Shown here: piece by piece, positions 42,890 to 55,389 of the stretch
How positions within the stretch are numbered: position 1 is the stretch's first letter
Layout of the letters: the number at the start of each line of letters is the position of its first letter
NCBI GenBank assembly: GCA_012845835.1
Contig: JABAKD010000016.1
Span: 22,187,182-22,251,181 of the forward strand
From: Undaria pinnatifida
Lineage: Eukaryota; Sar; Phaeophyceae; Laminariales; Alariaceae
Direction of reading: 5' to 3'
DNA length: 64,000 nt
Made by a program: the position numbers and the translations under genes
Notes under the pieces: model-generated
Database searches by the model: none
Seen by the model: the letters and a program-made list of their open reading frames with translations, nothing else
Told to the model about the DNA's origin: nothing

Positions 42890-43892
42890 CATGCGTGTTC
42901 TGTTAGATGGAAGGGCGGAGTATAGTAACAACTATAGTTGTGCACGTGGACGATATATTTGCGGTAGGAGAGAAGGCTAGGTGTGACGAGTTTGGTAAGA
43001 ATTTGAACGGAATGGTTCCGGTCAAACACCTTGGGGTGCTACGTTGGTATTTGAGTAGTTTCTATGAGAGGGATTGGGAGAACGGTACACTGAAGATTTC
43101 CCAACCAATGTTCGCCGAACAATTGGCGGATGAATACGGGATAGAGTATGGTAGAAGTGTTCCGCTTTCTATTGGTACTAAGTTTGGGGATTTCGACAAG
43201 AATGAAGCATCGGGGAACTCGCCGTTTCGCGAGTTGATCGGTTCACTGATGTGGCTGTAACCCCAGACACGGCCGGATATTTTCAACGTAGTAAGAGCAG
43301 TGGCCCGATACTGCGCTGCGCCTACGTACGTGCACTGGAAAGCAGCACAAAGCATCTTAGGGTATGTGAGACGGACGAGTTTATTTGTAATTACTTTTCA
43401 GAGAGGAACAGTAGAAGCGTTGAGCATGCAGGTGTTTGCAGACGCAGACTACGCAAGTCAGGCGACTGAGAGGAGGTCGGTTGGGGGGGACTAGTGATGT
43501 GCCGGGGTGCTTCTGTGTCTTGGTTTTCTAGGAAATAGAAGTGTGTGACACTCTCCACGACGGAGGCGGAGTACGTAACACTTGCAGACGCCATTAAGGG
43601 AGCGTCGTTCTTGAGGCAGGTCTACCGTTTCATGCTGCCTGAAGTCGGAATGCCGTGCTTTCCAGTGCTCGAGGATAACGAGGGTGCCGTGCAGCTCGAG
43701 CAGAACCCTATTACCAACTCGAACTCTAAGCACATCGACGTACGGCACCCCTTATGTAGGGAACTCGCAGGGAGGAAAGAAATCTCTGTCACGCATGTGC
43801 CGTCCGGTTTCCTGCATGAGGTTTTCTTAACCAAGGCTATTTCTAAGGAGTCTTTTGAGTTCCACCGTAATGTTTCCATGAATTTACACTGA
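42890..43892 (+). pseudogene. Second Ty1/copia pol relic: RT end and RNase H
   Basis: The frame from 42,907 reads TTIVVHVDDIFAVGEKARCD (copia VDD catalytic motif intact), LRWYLSSFYERDWENGTLKI and FRELIGSLMWL, then TAA at 43,258-43,260. The same frame continues with RPDIFNVVRAVARYC and MQVFADADYASQATERRSVG. A one-base shift in the G-run near 43,485 leads to SVSWFSRK, a TAG, then VTLSTTEAEYVTLADAIKG, LEDNEGAVQLEQNP and SNSKHIDVRHPL, ending at TGA 43,890-43,892. The 5' part of RT and everything upstream is replaced by F1. Two stops and one frameshift. This is a different copia lineage from the one at 1.5-2.9 kb. A GATAGGAGG-TGTTATGTGC junction near 43,940 might be polypurine tract and LTR start. 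Confidence 0.92.
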
Positions 43893-45598
43893 GATCTTGG
43901 TTGTTTCGGGTCTTGGAGGGCATGCGGTGGTTTACAGTGATAGGAGGTGTTATGTGCTCTTACAGAAATGAAGTAGGAGATAGGTATTACAGTGGGTTAT
44001 GGAGTGTCTGCCACTAGAGTAAAATCTCCAACTTGTGATGTCTGGTATCGCATAAACTCCTTCAATGTTTCTAGAGCTAGGTAGGGCGAGATGCACGTCA
44101 AAACGACGATGGTATCATAAGGGTGGATGTGAGACTTTATGATATCATGGTTCGATTTGTGGAACCGCATTGCATCTATAATATGTACGATGGGGTATTG
44201 TGTTCGGGGCAATTCGCGTCTAAGGAAAAGTGTGGTAGATGGGGAGATACGCCGTCGAAGGCATTGTGTGAATAACGAGAGGAAAAAAATATTACTGTAT
44301 TGCAGCATGTGGCATAGTATGTTATAAAGGCATGGATATTTTATCAGGCGGACTATCCATGGAGAAACGTTCCTATATAGAACTGCCCCCCCTTTCCCCC
44401 TAGTTTGTCCAAACGCCCCCTCACAATCGAAATCGGCCTGAGCAATAAACACCTATACGCAGTTGATATCACCTCATTATCTTTCTGACCATCCATGACG
44501 TACGTTTCAATTATTTTCCCCCCACCCCCCCCCCTCCAACGCCCCCTCTTTTCCAACCACCCACACGATCGCCTAGACCTAGCACCACGCGTATAACAAG
44601 CTGCTACATATCTTTGATCTCACAGCCGAATTGTATTTGAATATTATTTGTGACCTAAACCTCCTAAAAAATCTACCTCCCCCCCCCCCCCCCTCTTGCT
44701 CTCCTTACTCAAACGCCCCATCAAATATCGAAATCCGCCAGATTAATAAACACTTCACGCACAGGATATCACCCCATTATCTTTCGAGAGCCATCCATGC
44801 CGCTGTGCCCCCCCCCCCCCCCCCCCCGCGCCTCGAACGCCCCCTTCTTCCCCATCACCCGCACCATCGCCTAGACCTAGCACCACATGTATACCAAACC
44901 CCTCACCTAACACCCTTCCTTCCCCCCCCCCCCCTCCGCCCCCCCCCAACCAATCCCGACCCCCCCCCCTCAAACACTCCACCCTCTCTTTACTCAATGA
45001 TTGTACGACTTACCCCAGGATATACATGATAAACTGATGCACATTTATCCCCTCAAAATAATGTATAGTTTCCACGCACGGATTGAGCTGCCCCACACGC
45101 CCCCCCCCCCCCGCGCCAACCCCCCCCCCCACCCCCCTCCCCCCCAAAAATAAACTGGTGACAAAACCGTCAGATTCATCCCCTTGAAAGGATTTATAGC
45201 TTACATGCACAAATTGCCCCCCCTTTCCCCCCCCTCCCCCCGCCCCTCCAAACCCGCTAGCTTTTGATCAAAACCAGGCCCCCACGTCCTTCAAAACTCC
45301 GCCCCACCCCCCTCACCGGTTATTCGACTTACAAGATTCACTTGATAAAAGGATACATTTCCCTTCACAGCTGTCACATTTTGTCCCGCTCAGAAACGGG
45401 TTTTATAGTTTCCGCGCACAGACTGACTAAAATCACCCTGTTGACCCTGATAGCTACACTGTGGAGTCGCCGACCTATATCCTTAATGAGGACACACAAC
45501 TCGTAATGCGCGCGATCGGAGTATCACACACAGCTTGCAAAGATGAGTTTCGACGAAATCTTCGATCTCACAGCTGGAGTGTATTTTCATTTTTTATA
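43893..45598 (-). repeat. F1, minus-strand copy
   Basis: The head at 45,598 (complement of TACACTCCAGCTGTGAGATC) leads leftward through modules with C-runs at 45,220-45,245, 45,098-45,145, 44,922-44,965, 44,806-44,827, 44,675-44,692 and 44,517-44,535 to about 44,350. The stretch 44,130-44,350 matches 20,780-21,010 inverted. The first 130 bp (43,893-44,020) are probably copia 3' flank. Confidence 0.7.
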
Positions 45599-46225
45599 AT
45601 ATATTTGTGTGGTACTTGCGTGATCTATGGAGCCACCAGCAGGAGCGATATTTACTGGTGCGTGATATGAGTTGTTATGGTACACGTAAGAACAGTTGCT
45701 CGTGTGCCACATACATCGTCATCATATATGGTACATATGCTTTCATACGTACGTATTTGGAGATGGAAGTATGGTATGTAAGGTTGGATCAGCATGTACG
45801 GCTTCGCCTCGTGGGTGTATTGTGTGGTACGATAGAATTATCCGAGTATGGGACGAGACCGGTTGTCGCTGTTTATGGTTCGGGGACGAGGCGTGCTGGA
45901 GGGAGGAAGGTTCTCTCTTGGTCACTTCCAATTTTCCCCTCCTCCTCCCATCATCCTCTCCGGGGGTGGCAATGATAATATACATTTTCAACGTCTCTAA
46001 CCCATGCACCGGTTTTCCGATCAGGCGCGGGGGGGGGGAGGAATTGTAGCAGCATCATGGACGGCTCTAAAAAGGTAATGAGGTTACATCCCGGGCGGGA
46101 AGTGTTTATTACTCTGGCGGACTTCTATATTAGGTGGGGCATTTGAGCAAGCGAGAGCGAAGAGTAAATAAAGGGGGATGGGGGGGGGGAGGGTTTTCAA
46201 GAGGTTTAGGTCACAAGGCCGACAT
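45599..46225 (+). repeat. Duplicated segment shared with 20.2-20.7 kb, plus F1 fragment
   Basis: 45,600-46,020 matches 20,206-20,740 in inverted orientation; for example TACTGGTGCGTGATATGAGT and the GCACACGAG block are shared, with indels. 46,030-46,225 is a plus-strand F1 module (GGACGGCTCTAAAAAGGTAA, G-runs at 46,029 and 46,180). Confidence 0.65.
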
Positions 46226-47100
46226 CACCGGAGGAGAAGACCTCCATAAATACCAGGGTATATATACATGTATGCATATCTATGTTGTCATCCTCCGTCG
46301 GATGTGCAAAAAATAGCACCAGCTCATAACCCTCCCATGTGATGTGTTTCATACACGTCGTATGTATGTGAACTAAATCCAGTTGCGTTCGAAATCCAGC
46401 GTAAGCTGAAATCTGCTCCCATTCCCGAGATAGGGAGAGCGCGAGCTGCCTCCACAGGTGGTCCTCGATACTACTTTGGCAGCGCAAGCTACTACCGTTC
46501 GTTGTATAAGGAATACCAGGATCAATAATTCAAGATAAAACTACAAGCAAGCTGTGAAAACGAAGATTTGGTCGAAACTCATGTACATAAGCTGTGTGTG
46601 ATACCCCGAAACTCGCGCATGTCTGAGTGTGTGTCCTCGTCAAAGACATAGGTCGGCGACTACCTGTAGAAGTACTGTGTAGCTTGTACGAGGGTCAACA
46701 GCGTGTTGTCAATCAATTCCTGTGAGAAACCTATTGCGGAGACACGCTGTTAGCAAGAGCGATTATCAATAAAAATGAGGGGCGAAAAGGCCCCCATTTA
46801 TGTATACAAGGGTTTGATTCAGGTATATTTTGTTGACCGGTCTTAAATCGAACACAGTCGAAGCGTGAGAGAGCTCGTGTGAAAGGTGGTGATATATTAG
46901 TATTATTTGTGTGTGATTTCATCCTGTTAAACAATGGATCTCCGTAATATAAACCCCGTTTGAGGGGGGCATAATCTGACGGCTGTGGAACAAACTCGTT
47001 TTCAGTTATCATACATATCCTGCAAGTCGTATACCCGGCGATGGGGTGGCGGGATTGTGCTTTTAGGGGGCAGCAGGAGATTGTGAGCTACTGACATGAC
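46226..47100 (+). repeat. Old F1 fragments
   Basis: Diverged F1 head at 46,545-46,735 (CGAAACTCATGTACATAAGC, ATAGGTCGGCGAC) and a module at 46,945-47,075 (AATCTGACGGCTGTGGA, CATATCCTGCAAGTCGTATA). Between 46,226 and 46,540 nothing is recognised. Confidence 0.55.
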
Positions 47101-50100
47101 TGGCATGAGGAGATTAATACCTCACCAGAAACATAACCTCGATGGCGTTCGTTTGCGCAATCCGACTATTAATGCCGTTTCTATGCCTTAGTTCTAAAGC
47201 AAATACACTCGTTACAGCAGCATACTAACCGATGGTTCCACATTTGGCAAGCTCAACCGGACAGCAATGTCTGCCCCAAAATGCACAACCCCTCCCTTGG
47301 AATGACTCCTAGCCACTATGAAAGATATAGAGTTTAGAGTCTGAGGGTTAATGTTCAACAGTAGCCTACACAAACTTCGGCTAAAATAATGTAGTCAAAC
47401 AATCAAGAATACACAGTTTTTTTCACCCAGTTTTGCCAATTATTTAGACGAACAATTCACTTTAGTACAGCACCCATGCGTTGGGCTTGGAAGAGTTGTC
47501 TGCCCCAGAAGTTGACGCCCAAATCTTGATAAGGGCAATGCCCCTCCGAGTGGTAATCAAACTCATACAAAAGTTTTTTCAATTTATATCCCGACACAGG
47601 TACTACGTGCACGTCATAGATAGCAGAGGCAAGGGTGCCGCGAATAGGATACATGACGCACACCCTATGGTTTGATGTACGGGCTTTCGGGAAGGAGGGG
47701 GTGGTCAGGTACGAGCACATGATTTTATCTCTGAGTTGAGAGTGTTACTACGGTAACATTCGCCTCCCCACCCGCAAAGTCGTCTTAATGTGGAAATCCG
47801 ACGCCATATATTCGCCCCCTCCAATATCTCGAGGGGGATAAATTCGATTTCAGTTGAACTCTACTTTTGAAACGTGAGGATTTGGGTCGTGGTACATGTG
47901 CGCACGAGAAGCGCACAACTGTATTCCAGTAGAGTAGTGTCTGCGAAAGAAAATCTTGACGATATTGCAGAAACCCAATACAGGCATCCGCAGGGCGGCT
48001 ACTCCTCTTTAGCTTGTGGTTGGCATGTGACCATTGGCCGTCGATATTTTTGAAGATTGAGCAGTGCAACGAGGGCATGGGGGGGAAAGGTCGTGAGCCT
48101 CGTGGTTTTGTTTCCGAGAGTCGTCGGGAGAGAATAGCACAACCTGATCCCGGGCGCGAATGGTTCACTCTAACAGTGCATGCTTTTAGTTAACGTGGCC
48201 GGGATGTCCAGGCTTTGCAGACCTGCTGACACGATACGGGGGGCAGCGCTGGTGGCGTTGAGGTGGCAGAAACCCCTGGCGGTAATATGCTGCGAAGAGG
48301 GGTGCTTTCCTATACAAAGTGGGGTGTGCTTCGCATCGAGTGCCACCTACCTGTCATTAGTGCACCCAAGATGTAAAAGCTACATTAAGTCTCTACTATT
48401 GCACCAGTCTGGACAAGATCGAAACCTCCGTTGTGTATTTCAATCTTCACTATTGGACGCAACCGGAACAATATGGATGAGTCAGATATTCAGCAGGAAA
48501 CCCAGGGATCCGAGGTTAGATACGAAAGAGCTTAATTCAGCTGTCTTCAAGAGAGTGTCGTTCGCGATACATGTGACGCCCAAAGCGCAAGGAATAGAAA
48601 GTGGGCGGGATCCGGTCATGCGTGGTACTTCACCACCATAACCTGAATCCTGTCCCGTAGCTCAAAACCCTAAGGCGCACGCTCGGCTGCCATGAAAGGG
48701 AACTCAAAGAACGAAAACATGGGGATTTCATACACACCCATAGATAGGAATCTCACCCGTGACGCGGCATGAACTTGAACCTTCATTAGAAGTAGTCAGG
48801 AAAACCCTTCGGTAGTCCAACCATGCATTCTGCTTAGTGTCGTGCATAAGTCGCCCGGTGTGGTATGGCACGAAAAAGCGCCTATGCCTGGTAGAGCTCT
48901 ACTCTGCCGGCAATTTCGTACTACTAAAGTAGGTTCCCGGCGTGCAGTTGCGACGATATCATCAAGCTACCACAAAGAATGCGGCCATGGAAGACAGTCA
49001 GCTCGTCCTCGCTTCATGCACCTTCCTGTTAGTTTTGAGAACCCCAACCACACGTTTACCATGAAGGTCGGGAAATATAATCCCGCCACGAGTGGTGGTG
49101 GAGATGGGTGTGTGCGGATCTATGAACATGGCCGAGCGGGCGCCAGCAACAAGGCTGCCTTTGACTCCTCCCGCCCCCCCGCCCGCTCTGAGCGAGGGAC
49201 GAACATGGTCAATCGACACAACAGTTGCAGCTACACCATCCTCTGTGTGAGGGTCCAAACAACCGGAATGTTTATGGCTTAAAAGCAAGACCTAACAACA
49301 GAACCGAAACTGACTTGGAAATATGCACTGGTTCTGATGGGTCACATCTCACACCGAGCCCCCAGGAATTTGTCTCAGCCTAGGTTAGAATAGAGAACCA
49401 CGACTATTTCGGGCATTCCATACATCGATCGACAATAGTTCAACGCTCCGCACAGAGCAGACACAACACAGACATGTTACAGTAGTGGTGCACCTCTTTT
49501 GTACCAGGAGGTCCTCATTTGCCAAGCAAGATTAATACTGCGCCCAAACATTTTGTTGAGCAAAGCCGATAGCGGCGGTAGGAGGGACAACCCGTGTTTC
49601 GACAATGGGTTTGAGCAACTCGCTCGAGTGACTTTGAACCTCCACGTTTGTTTTTATTAATTGGACTTTGTTAGGCGCTGCAAAGCCTACCATTTCATGC
49701 GGGTTCCATTCGGCCAACAGAAACAGCATTCAAAAAGCGTAAGACCGCATTGAGACCGCAAAGAGGAATAGCAGGATCACTTGCGGGAGTGACTCCGACC
49801 CACTGAATTACTGGGCCCATCCAAAACCGCATACGGCAGCCGATGCTTAACTCGAAGTAACCCGATGGCCATATACATGGCCCATATTTACAACGTTTTC
49901 GTCTATTCAAAGCAAGAACGACATTGCGACGATTTCAAGGTTTGGAGCCCCGTCATCGAGAACACCTTTTTGCACAAAAAGTATTTACTCTATCGTACAC
50001 ACGACGCGCATAGAAGCACAATATATATTATGCACGGACAAGGTGCGGCTGGTGCCAGTGGAATGCAGCTTCGATCACCGCAGTCAAACTTGCCGCTCAA

Positions 50101-50280
50101 GGTGCCGCTCCCGACGGAATTGAGTGCTGCTGTACAGCCTGCGATCGCCGGTCGTTGAACGCATTCAATAGGTCGTGTGGCCAGCATCCGCACTATATCT
50201 GACTTCTACCTGGCCGGTCAGAATACCGGTTCCCTTGTTGAAGCAGGGTGCAGTCGCGTAGTTTTGTGGTCACGCACGCA
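47101..50280. other. Unassigned sequence, no gene supported
   Basis: The longest frames, 48,180-48,641 (153 codons) and 48,842-49,282 (146 codons), both plus strand, have no recognisable domain, and codon composition looks like random DNA. No repeat of the window was recognised. It could hold intron sequence of the LRR gene to the right, but no exon was identified. Confidence 0.35.
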
Positions 50281-50423
50281 GCCCTTTTTTACAGCTGAGG
50301 CGCCGTTTCTACCTTAGATTCGAGGGTGTATCGACGCCGTGCTTCCTGCCCACAGTTTACTCGTTGTGGAGTCCGGGATGGTTCCTTACGTATTTACCCC
50401 GTTTGGACGGCTTACTTGCACCA

Positions 50424-50449
50424 CCCCCCCCCCCCCCCCCCCCCCCCCC
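50424..50449 (+). repeat. C26 homopolymer
   Basis: Twenty-six consecutive C. Unlike the C/G-runs of F1, no F1 module flanks it. Confidence 0.95.
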
Positions 50450-52080
50450 ACATCACTGTGATCTATTCGTGATCTACTTGCTTTCAAGTTCTAATCTAAG
50501 GTTGAGATTTTCTTAATTAACATGGGCCCTAACCGGCGCGTTTCGTGCACGGTGGGTGCGGGTGCCGGGTGTGCTTCCGTTATGGCAGAATCAGCGCCCT
50601 CTGGGATATCACCAATCCGCGTCGAATACTCGACTCAGGATGGTCCGGTTGACTAAGACGCTTGCGGCCTCGTTGGCGGTATCCTTCAGTATCTCCGTGA
50701 ACGGTGAGCTGAAAAGTCCAAGTCGTCTCTTGTTTACTCTATAGTCGTAGATATATACTTAATATGAACGCTACGTGGGGAGGTTCGCAATACCGGGTAG
50801 ATTGAACCAAAAGTTGCGTTCTGCGACTTTTTTGTGCCGAGGACGTCAAGCATACGCATTTAATCAAACAAACCGAAACCACAAAATCGAGCTCGTCATG
50901 CTGGCGGACGTAGCCTTTTCACGATGTTTCAAGGCGTGTTCTGTCCAACCGACCCTCCGAACGGAGAAGCGGCGATAAAATGTTTATCTAGGTGCGCACA
51001 ATTCATCTTCCTTTGGCTTACTCAATTTTCCCCACACATCCACGTGGGCACCTGTCTTCCTGTCCCTGATCCAGGTCTCAACACATGTCTTACAACATGC
51101 ACGCCCACGACAACAGTGTGAGTGAGATCGTTCCATCCATCTCCCCCGTGAAGTTGTGCGCAAATCAGATGGAACTCGGCTGGTGCCAGTATATCATTTC
51201 CCTAGGTAATCTACCGGCATTGTCTCTGAGGAGAGGCCATTTACAGAGCGGTAGGCACCTTTATTGACTTTGATGTACACTGTAGGTTCAACTGTTCTAT
51301 TGGTGAATGTTTACAACGCACACTGTGCTGTAGCTTCAGGTATGTACGTCCTACCGGAGCTGTGCTCACAAGGCAAACGTACCGGGACTCCCACGGGTGC
51401 AGCGTCGACGGGTACCGAGGACTAGTCGAGGGGAGGCATTGTTCTCCTTCGAGTCTCTAGTACCCTCCTGTGCGAAAGCTACAGCATGAAGACTACGGTG
51501 TTCCCAGCTCCGCGAATAAGCCACGTAGAGGTATATTGCACCCTCGTCGGCAATCAATACTTTCCTCTTCGTTGCGTCACAATTCAGGTCCCTCGCCAAC
51601 TGCGGGCTTACAGACGTTGACTTCATCGACCTCAGCAAGTGTTTGGACGATATTGGACGAGGCGGCGTCACTAGGATGTACGTTTCCCCGTTGTTCGAAG
51701 ACGGGTAAGCAAATTATGTCGTAATCACTGTGACTTAACGCTTTCGCGTCGAAGGCAACGCTAACCAACGCTGTCAACTATGCGATGCCAGTAAGCCTGT
51801 CCATAAACGTGTAGCTGAAGATAATGCTAAGAATTGGAGGCGGCGGGTGGCACGAGAGAGGTCGACGACAATTTCCAGAAGATGCCCACCTCAAGATCTC
51901 AATACCGAACTGGTGAGGTCCATTTTGAAACCCAAACCAAACCGTGGGAAAAAATGTCAACTATCACCCGAATGAACAATCAAAGCTGCAGGTCTTTAAC
52001 GAATGGCAACGTATAGCCTCTTGCAACATGCGCCTAGGATTTTTGTGCCTCAATATTCAACCTGCGCGTTTACTGTCTTC

Positions 52081-52250
52081 TAGCTGTTCCTCCGTTTGAC
52101 GACCGTTGGTGTGGCCCCCAGCGTGACTTACGTGCATACTGTTGAGTTTGGTGATGAAACAGAGGTTTATCACGTCTCGCGTCTGAACAACCTCCGCTGC
52201 CGTCGTGGGTACAGAGCATGGTCAACAGCGGCGCAGCAGTATGTCGATAC
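52081..52250 (+). pseudogene. Possible gypsy integrase C-terminal fragment
   Basis: The frame from 52,096 reads SVTYVHTVEFGDETEVYHVS then RLNNLRCRRGYRAW. This resembles the short beta-rich segment ending in HVSRLK that closes many Ty3/gypsy integrases. No catalytic motif or neighbouring pol sequence supports it, so it may be chance. Confidence 0.25.
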
Positions 52251-52684
52251 TTGGTGTTCGGAATATCTATGTTATTCTTCTTTCAGCGCGGGAAAAATAG
52301 TTGGGTCTCAAGTCTGGGTGTAAGGTAATTTGAGCTCAGCTGTGGGATCTCTTACTTTTTTTCCTTGTGAAGCATGGTTAACGGGTATATAACAGCAACA
52401 ACAAGGGTCCGTGGTGGCACACGACGGTGAAATAGGAATTAATTTTGACGCTCAAAAGCCTCCAGAATGTTAGCGACATTAATAAGATGAAAGTGCAGCC
52501 TTGGATGGCCCTCGAGGGTCGATCTTGCATTTGTGTCTGTTATTGCTAATACGCCTAGCCACACAAAAATTACGGCAACGTTGTCCAACGACTTCGCGTG
52601 TATACATGTGGCGGGCGATTCTGCTTCCTCCTCTCTTAAGCCACCCCTCGCACTGCACCTAACGTGATTAATGCCATTTTGTAG

Positions 52685-52757
52685 ACGACTGAATAGCAAC
52701 GAGTTTTGCAACGAAAACTGCCGACATTCTCGGGTCTGTGGGTGCCTTGAAGGTTTC
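52685..52757 (+). pseudogene. Candidate degenerate LRR exon
   Basis: 73 nt between TTTTGTAG and GTGAGTCTC. It begins RLNSNEF; after a one-base shift it reads ATKTADILGSVGALKV, which aligns position by position with ATLPSNVFADLGALTH of the A-type LRR exons downstream. The donor is the same GTGAGT. One extra base and loss of two structural Leu/Pro positions would make it a dead or diverged exon, 1.57 kb upstream of the first clear one. Confidence 0.3.
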
Positions 52758-54326
52758 GTGAGTCTCGCCTAACTTCAAAGTCGCCGGTAAATCTCGGTTT
52801 GAAACCCATGCGGGACGAGACCGGTTCTCCGGCGAATGGTTGCATTGCCCCCGATGTCATGTTTGCATCATTGCACTGCTGCTTGTCGGGGAATGTTGTT
52901 GCAGTTTTCGTTGTACCTGTTGCTATTGTTCTAATAGTCAACAACGTTTTGCCTCTACGAAGGATATCTGAGGTTGTACTTATCGCGCATAACCAGATAC
53001 AGCGGAGATTCCGTGGTCACACAAGTTATTGGGGCGTTTCGCTGTACTAGATGCCGAGTCCACGACAACCAAATGTCAGATAAATACTTAACCGGTGGTT
53101 TAGCGGCTGGAAGACACTCGGTGCGAGATACGGCTGCACCAAAGGTTTTCGGCGCTGTAAAAACACGCCGCATCACACGTTTCAAATCAAGACCTATGTT
53201 ACACGCGCATCCTCGCCAACTCGAAGGTTACATGTATAGCACTACCGCGGCTCTGGCGGGGGCGGGTGTACTCAGTTCGTGCATGGCCGTAGTCCTATGA
53301 CCGAAACCTCTCGCAACCCTACCGTGCCGGGACGGAACACGTCGGGTGTTCACCAACCAGACAGACATTGCTTGCACCAAGCGCAAAGCTCCGTGAGATG
53401 TTCGTCCAGTCGCAATAACCGCTCGTTGGACGGACTTCGGGACTTCGTGCGTACTTTCTTTGTTGTGGATGAAAGCGCTATTGAGTAATAATTTTTTTGT
53501 GTTGTGGCCACACCAGAGACAGCAATGGGTACTACCAAAACGCGTTCATAGTGAATCAAGAAACACCCTCGTGGTCAGCATCACTACCGCCACAACGGGG
53601 ACGCCTACCAGCACCCGGATATTACCGACGGTATAGGCCCGTCGTCGTCAACGAATGAACGGCATTGGAAGAGGTCGACAGCGGCAGATTATGGGGCACC
53701 GTCAAGGCTGAACCCGCCGGGCGTTCGCTTCCGATATCACTCTGAACCCCCCGACTTCCCCCCCCACTTTGAGATTCTCTCCGACAGGAAGCTGCTACAA
53801 GAAGGGAATACCCCCCGACCCGCCTCGATGACAGACCCCAAATACTAACCCGAATAGGGAAGGTTCCGTGCCCAAGGGTGTTGCTGAGCTACAAAGATGC
53901 CAACTGGTATTCCGCTCAAACACGCGACAGTCCGCACTGAATCAAACACATCGCACAAGTTGGTTGGGTTGTGTGGAGCATGGGTATAAATATATAAGCC
54001 CACTTGTGTTGGTCCATCAACCGTGTAACAGCGATATCGCCCTGCAAAGTCAATCTAACTACATAATGCTCTGTGGCCGATCTGTCCCATAGCAATGACT
54101 GCTCCTATTTCAGCCCTATATTTCATATGCTTAGCATTGAATTATCACTTATGCATATATATGTTGAAACTACTGCTCGCGAAACAAACACGGAACATGG
54201 ATGTTCGGCGTACCACTAACCCACGTTCATTAGCTGTCACCGACGACAACATAACAAGTATTTACGATTGTTGATCGGGTTGCATTTTCGCCCTCCTGCC
54301 GCCACGGGTTCCGCCACGTACACGAG

Positions 54327-54398
54327 GTACCTTACTGGAAACAACCTGGCAACCCTTCCATCGAACGTCTTCGTCGATCTGGGAGCTCTGACTCATCT
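54327..54398 (+). CDS. LRR exon A, copy 1 (72 nt, phase 2-2)
   Basis: Lies between acceptor CACGAG and donor GTGAGTATG. The first G completes a codon from the previous exon (CT|G, Leu) and the last two bases are CT. Reads YLTGNNLATLPSNVFVDLGA then LTH plus the split Leu, one full LRR of the pattern LxxLxLxxNxLxxLPxxxFxxLxxL. All structural Leu, Asn and Phe positions are kept. The upstream exon was not found. Confidence 0.85.
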
Positions 54399-55317
54399 GT
54401 GAGTATGTCGATAAGCTACCCTTGAAAGTTGGTACACGCCTCCTTCACTTCTCCTCCAGCATTTCCAAGGCGCGAAATGACCGGCAACATTACACAGATA
54501 TACCGTGGTTGAACCACACGTTGGCCTCTAAAGGAGTTCGGGCTGAATGGTCGATGATTCTAAACGGAGAGAAATGACGGAGAAACTCGGCACCTTGTCC
54601 ATTATTCCAAGAGGTTAGAGCATGGTTTACGAAATTTTGTACCAGTAGGTCTTGAAAGCTTGAGATGGAACTTTAGTACTTCGACGGCGTCAGCTATTTG
54701 TGCACCGTCAGGGCTGAACCTGCCTGGCGTTCGCGCCCGTTACCACTCTGAGCCCCCCGACTTCCCCCCCAAGTATATGTTTTGTCGGGCAAGTAGCTGC
54801 TACACGAAGGGAATACCCCGTCATCCGCCTCGATGCAAGATGTCAAATGTTAACCCAAATACGGATGGTTCCGTGCCGATGAGCGTTGCCGTCCAATACA
54901 GCTGTCAACTGGCAGTCTGCTCAAACACGCGACAGTCCACACCGAATCAAGCGCAACGTACGAGTGTGAAGCGTAGATTTTGATAGCAGCACACTTGCGA
55001 TAGTCCATCAACAGTGTAACATCAAAAACGCTCTGCAAAGTCTATTTCACTACATATAGCTCGGTGGCCGATCTGTACTATGGTAGTGACCGCTCTTGCT
55101 TCAGCCCTGTTTTTCGTATATTTAGCATTCGATCATCACTTATGCATAAATATGTGGAAACTACTGCTCGGGAAACAAACACGGGACATGGAAGTTCGGC
55201 GTATCACTAACCCACGTTCATTAACTGTCATTGACGACACCATATCAATTATTTACGATCGTTGACCGGGTTGCATTTTCGCCCTCCTGCCGCCACGGGT
55301 TCCGCCACGTACACGAG

Positions 55318-55389
55318 GTACCTTGATGGAAACAACCTGGCAACCCTTCCATCGAACGTCTTCGCCGATCTGGGAGCTCTGACCCATCT
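55318..55389 (+). CDS. LRR exon A, copy 2 (72 nt, phase 2-2)
   Basis: Acceptor CACGAG, donor GTGAGTATG, 919 nt after copy 1. Reads YLDGNNLATLPSNVFADLGA then LTH plus split Leu. It differs from copy 1 at Thr to Asp (concave-face x position) and Val to Ala; the remaining difference is silent. The following intron is interrupted by Helitron-like E2. Confidence 0.87.

Larger units (their letters stand above)
50450..53690. other. Largely unassigned; possible old gypsy debris
   Basis: Many short frames on both strands, none clearly coding. The best hint of retroelement origin is at 52,081-52,330 (listed separately). A 3' splice-like TTCTTTCAG occurs at about 52,277. One degenerate LRR-exon candidate lies at 52,685-52,757. 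Confidence 0.3.

Noticed and set aside
48180..48641. 153-codon plus-strand frame as a possible host gene
   Set aside because: No domain, no splice or promoter context, and length within chance expectation for this GC content.
50283..50420. Peptide VESGMVPYVFTPFG resembling the PFG block of gypsy RT
   Set aside because: Only about a dozen residues match, and no neighbouring RT motif (catalytic aspartates, YMDD) was found.
52636..52944. Minus-strand GFKPRFTGDFEV resembling the gypsy GPY/F module
   Set aside because: Isolated, on the opposite strand from the other weak integrase hint, and without any catalytic core nearby.
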